NCBI GenBank assembly: GCA_002110485.1
Contig: MOWL01000023.1
Coordinates: 1,364,001-1,428,000 of the forward strand
Source: Emergomyces orientalis
Lineage: Eukaryota > Ascomycota > Eurotiomycetes > Onygenales > Ajellomycetaceae
DNA length: 64,000 nt
Reading direction: 5' to 3'
Notes under the pieces: model-generated
Database searches by the model: none
The model's input: the letters and a program-made list of their open reading frames with translations, nothing else
Told to the model about the DNA's origin: nothing
Made by a program: the position numbers and the translations under genes
Part shown: piece by piece, positions 61,017-64,000 of the stretch
Layout of the letters: every line of letters begins with the position of its first letter
Position numbering within the stretch: position 1 is the stretch's first letter

Positions 61017-64000
61017 TTATTTCACCACAAACGAGCTAAAAGTCTCGTACATTTCCTCCCGCTGCGTCTAATTCCTATACGCAAACACGAGGAATATGAA
61101 GGAGTATCTGCAATTCATGGGAAATAAGTATGTTCCGTAGGAGAAGAACTGGGATTGATTTTATGGGCGTAGGGAAAGTTAGATGGAGAAATACGGAGAA
61201 AGATAGAGAATTGGCTGCGAGAGAGGGCAGGGTCTACCGAGCTGTACCAAGTTATTTTCAGTCTCAGAAATCAGTTTGAAAGTACTTTCTGACAGCGAAT
61301 GGGCGGGACAAGGTGTTCAGATGATCGACCGCTAAGTGTCAATGCGAGGGTGGATGGTATAGAAAAAGAAATAATTTTGAAAAAGAGAATAATAATAGGA
61401 ATGATAATAGTAATAGATCAGGGCAAAGATAACAGCCCGTGTGGTCAGCTGCGCTCACTTGGAAATTGAAAACGAGTAGGAAATAAATGTATAACGACAA
61501 TGAGCGGCATAAAGAAGCTTTAATAAAACTTCGTTTTTAACGGAAGCACCCACTGAAATAGCGTTCCACAGGCGGGCGAGGGCGCCGAACAACCCTGGGA
61601 CAGACAGGCTGTTCAGCCAGAGGTGGTGGGGGCAGCTCATTGGAGCAGATGAAAAGTTTGAAGAAATAATATTAAGGGTAGCTGGCATCGGCAAATTTTT
61701 CTTCTCTTCTCTTCCATTACCAGAAAATTGCAAAATGAAACACTGCTTGATTTTCGTTGCTTACTTTTTGCTTTTTCCTTCCCTGCCGTTCCTTCTTGGT
61801 AACTTACTTTCATTTTCTGGCCCCGGTTTTGCCGATCGAGGATATGAGAGGGTAAAAATTTTGGGCTCGTGCCAACAGCTGATAGCCCTATCGTATTTGC
61901 CGGTTTGCGCAAATTTCATGGCCGCCAATCAACAGTGAGGTGAGTGCGATGGGGATCTCCCTCTGGATCATTCCCCGAGCGGTCCTCGGTCGAAGGTAGC
62001 CTAGCCAGCACAAAATGTAGGGATTCCCTCGAGAGAATATTTTGTCTATTTCGCATTCGCAACACTCGTATTATTCAACGATCCCCAGGTTCCAGAAAGC
62101 CTTCCTGAAGAGTGGAAGTTACGATTGTAAAGGGCACGCACAAAGAATAGAGGACAGCAATCCGTAGAGGGTTGTTGGCCCCTCCACCCAGCCAACAGCT
62201 GCGACCCAGCATGGTGCGCGTAACCTTTCAAATCGCAGGTTAGCAAGGTTGTCAACCTCTCTGCCGAATTCGAGAAGGCGGAATGGGTCCTATTCACGGA
62301 AACTGGGAATAGTTAGATATGTTCAATCGACAATACAGCCTCAACAATTCCATTTTCGTCTTTATGCCTGCAGCGTAATCGAAGCTTCAATTTTTTTTAA
62401 AATTTTTTTTCCCCCTGCGGCCGCATGTGTTAATAACCCTGTAATAGGGGTATTTTATTATCTCCTTCTCTTTATAGCAAAAATTTTAATTCTCGTCATT
62501 CTCTAAACTCCATGCCTTGCGCAAACAAAGCTATAATAGTAGCTGGAACTTATCCAACCCTACTTGTAATCTCAATACGACAAAATATTTGCAAATTCGT
62601 AAACACCAAAAGCAGGCAATGTTCACATTGGAGGGAGCTCAGTGTCCTTTAGTCGCAAATCAATGACGAAAACCTCCAATCTGGCGGCGATGCCAGCCAT
62701 GGTAGTTAATATTGATATTGATTGAAATCAACCGCTGCGGCTTCATTCCTGATTGCAACCAGCCGCAATTTCGGCAGTGCTCTAAGAGAGGAATGACCAC
62801 GTAAGCAAAAATGTATAAGGGATTGAAGTAGACGTTCGACTGAAAAAGCGGTAGGGTATGGACAGGAAACGACCTCTTGGCGTCCATATACCTTTCCCCT
62901 CCAGCGGGCTAAGCCAGATCCTATTACCAAGGAAAAAAACAGGAATGACTGCAGATAAAACCCTCTGGTTGGCTAGTATTAGCAGTGTGAAACAGTGCAA
63001 TGCGACTTAGGTCTCAAAATGGCACGGAAAGCTAACCACCCCGGTGGTGTTGGTTTTGGAGCGACTTCGAGATGTATTCCTCAACTCGTTTTCTACGCTT
63101 TGGATTTTCGTAAATAGGTACTGACAGCATTTGAATGTTAACACTGCGTATGCTGTGTACATCAATGCGCTTGCCCCGTCACATGGCATATTGGTCAAGT
63201 CATAAATCATGATCGATTGCCATGCCTTAAAAAGAAAAAAGTCCGACCCAATCTCGAGAGGGGTACCGTAATTGAACAGCCACGAGTAGTGTGCTTGTTT
63301 TTCCCATGGGTGATTATGTATGTATTTTGTGGCTAGGAAAATGATCTGGGCCGAGTACCGGCGCCAAAATATTGAATAGGCAAGACATACGGAGTACAAT
63401 TATCGGTTATTCTTGCGACTGATTGGTAGGGAATTGTGAGAGGCAGAAAATAATTGAATTGGCTGCCAGGTGCGGGAACAAGGGATGCAGCGAACAATGT
63501 TTTGCATGATACACCGATAAAAGCAAGCACAAGAGAAGGGGAGAGGGGGGGAAGAAGGTGCGGGACAATCTGCATCCAATGCCAGAGTCGACTGGTCGAT
63601 ACCATTTAGGTTCCATTCTACTGGAATATGTGGTGTAAATTCATGCACAGTCTGAAAAGGGGAAACATTGAATGATTGGCCTGCAAGCATTCTGGACATG
63701 AGGCTTGATGGCTCGGTGGTCCCTTATGCAACAGAGTAGTATATCAGGGTGGCGGCACCAACTTACCGCGATTTCTTCTCCATTTGGAGCGTGTGTCCCT
63801 CATTCTAAGTTTTGCTGTTTCCCCATCCACCCCCACTCACCTGCGAGTCATTCTTGACTAGTCAGGACTGACTGCTGAAACAAAGACATCGTAGGCCGAA
63901 AGTGGCAGACACACAGGGAAAAAGAAAAGAAAGATGGCCCGGAAAGAGAAGAGTTGAGGCTTGAAAGGAACTGTCCAAGTTAAGTACATGGCCTGTGCGG
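61017..64000. other. Upstream region of xprG to window end
   Basis: 3 kb without a supported gene, probably the long regulatory region and leader of xprG or sequence before another gene outside the window. Minus-strand frames at 62046-62297 and 63007-63399 (130 codons) lack convincing features; the first has no ATG start. Poly-T and poly-A runs near 62390-62410. Confidence 0.45.

Noticed and set aside
1..64000. CRISPR array, intact transposon or secondary-metabolite cluster
   Set aside because: No regularly spaced repeats, no transposase, reverse transcriptase, polyketide synthase or peptide synthetase domains were seen on either strand.

Overview
The window is nuclear DNA of a filamentous ascomycete. 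Genes are single transcription units with short introns (mostly 56-65 bp, GT...AG, some with a clear TACTAAT-like branch site), the proteins match Eurotiomycete-type families (fusion HIS7, Atg22, Pns1, XprG/VIB-1-like, DUF2415), and intergenic DNA is rich in poly-T, poly-A and microsatellites. An Onygenalean or other Eurotiomycete source is my inference from protein similarity I recognise, not something I could test. Exon joins below were worked out by hand and checked for reading phase and for conserved residues across each join.

Layout. 1-6.2 kb (+): 3' part of dCMP deaminase, HIS7 with a CpcA/Gcn4 box upstream, and Mpe1 of the cleavage/polyadenylation factor. 7.1-9.1 kb (-): Atg22, with an upstream ORF whose stop codon abuts its start. 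11.7-15.9 kb: an uncharacterised His/Ser-rich coiled-coil protein (+), a Vip1-like RRM protein (+) and a small conserved protein (-). 17.6-29.1 kb (-): importin Nmd5/Sxm1-type, Ski2 helicase and Pns1 choline-transporter-like protein. 31.8-33.4 kb (+): an MFS anion:cation symporter in a gene-poor setting. 34.9-40.5 kb: a DUF2415 protein (-) divergent from mitochondrial Hsp70 Ssc1 (+). 42.4-46.6 kb: a basic coiled-coil protein (+), a macrodomain protein whose frame is broken inside a CCCCCT repeat (+), and an Rkm5-type lysine methyltransferase (-). 49.4-53.8 kb (+): long-chain acyl-CoA synthetase and a 65-residue membrane protein whose first exon is only 14 nt. 57.6-60.6 kb (-): an NDT80/PhoG-fold transcription factor of the XprG/VIB-1 type, with a possible small spliced ORF overlapping its start.

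The genes are mostly housekeeping: RNA 3' processing and decay (Mpe1, Ski2), nuclear import, mitochondrial protein import (Ssc1), histidine and nucleotide synthesis, lipid activation, vacuolar efflux. They form no obvious cluster, and I see no secondary-metabolite cluster, intact transposon, tRNA gene, CRISPR array or integrated virus. The best leads are regulatory or structural: the repeat-borne frameshift in the macrodomain gene, the upstream ORFs at atg22 and xprG, the RGG/poly-Q insertion in Ski2, and small ORFs that simple ORF calling misses.
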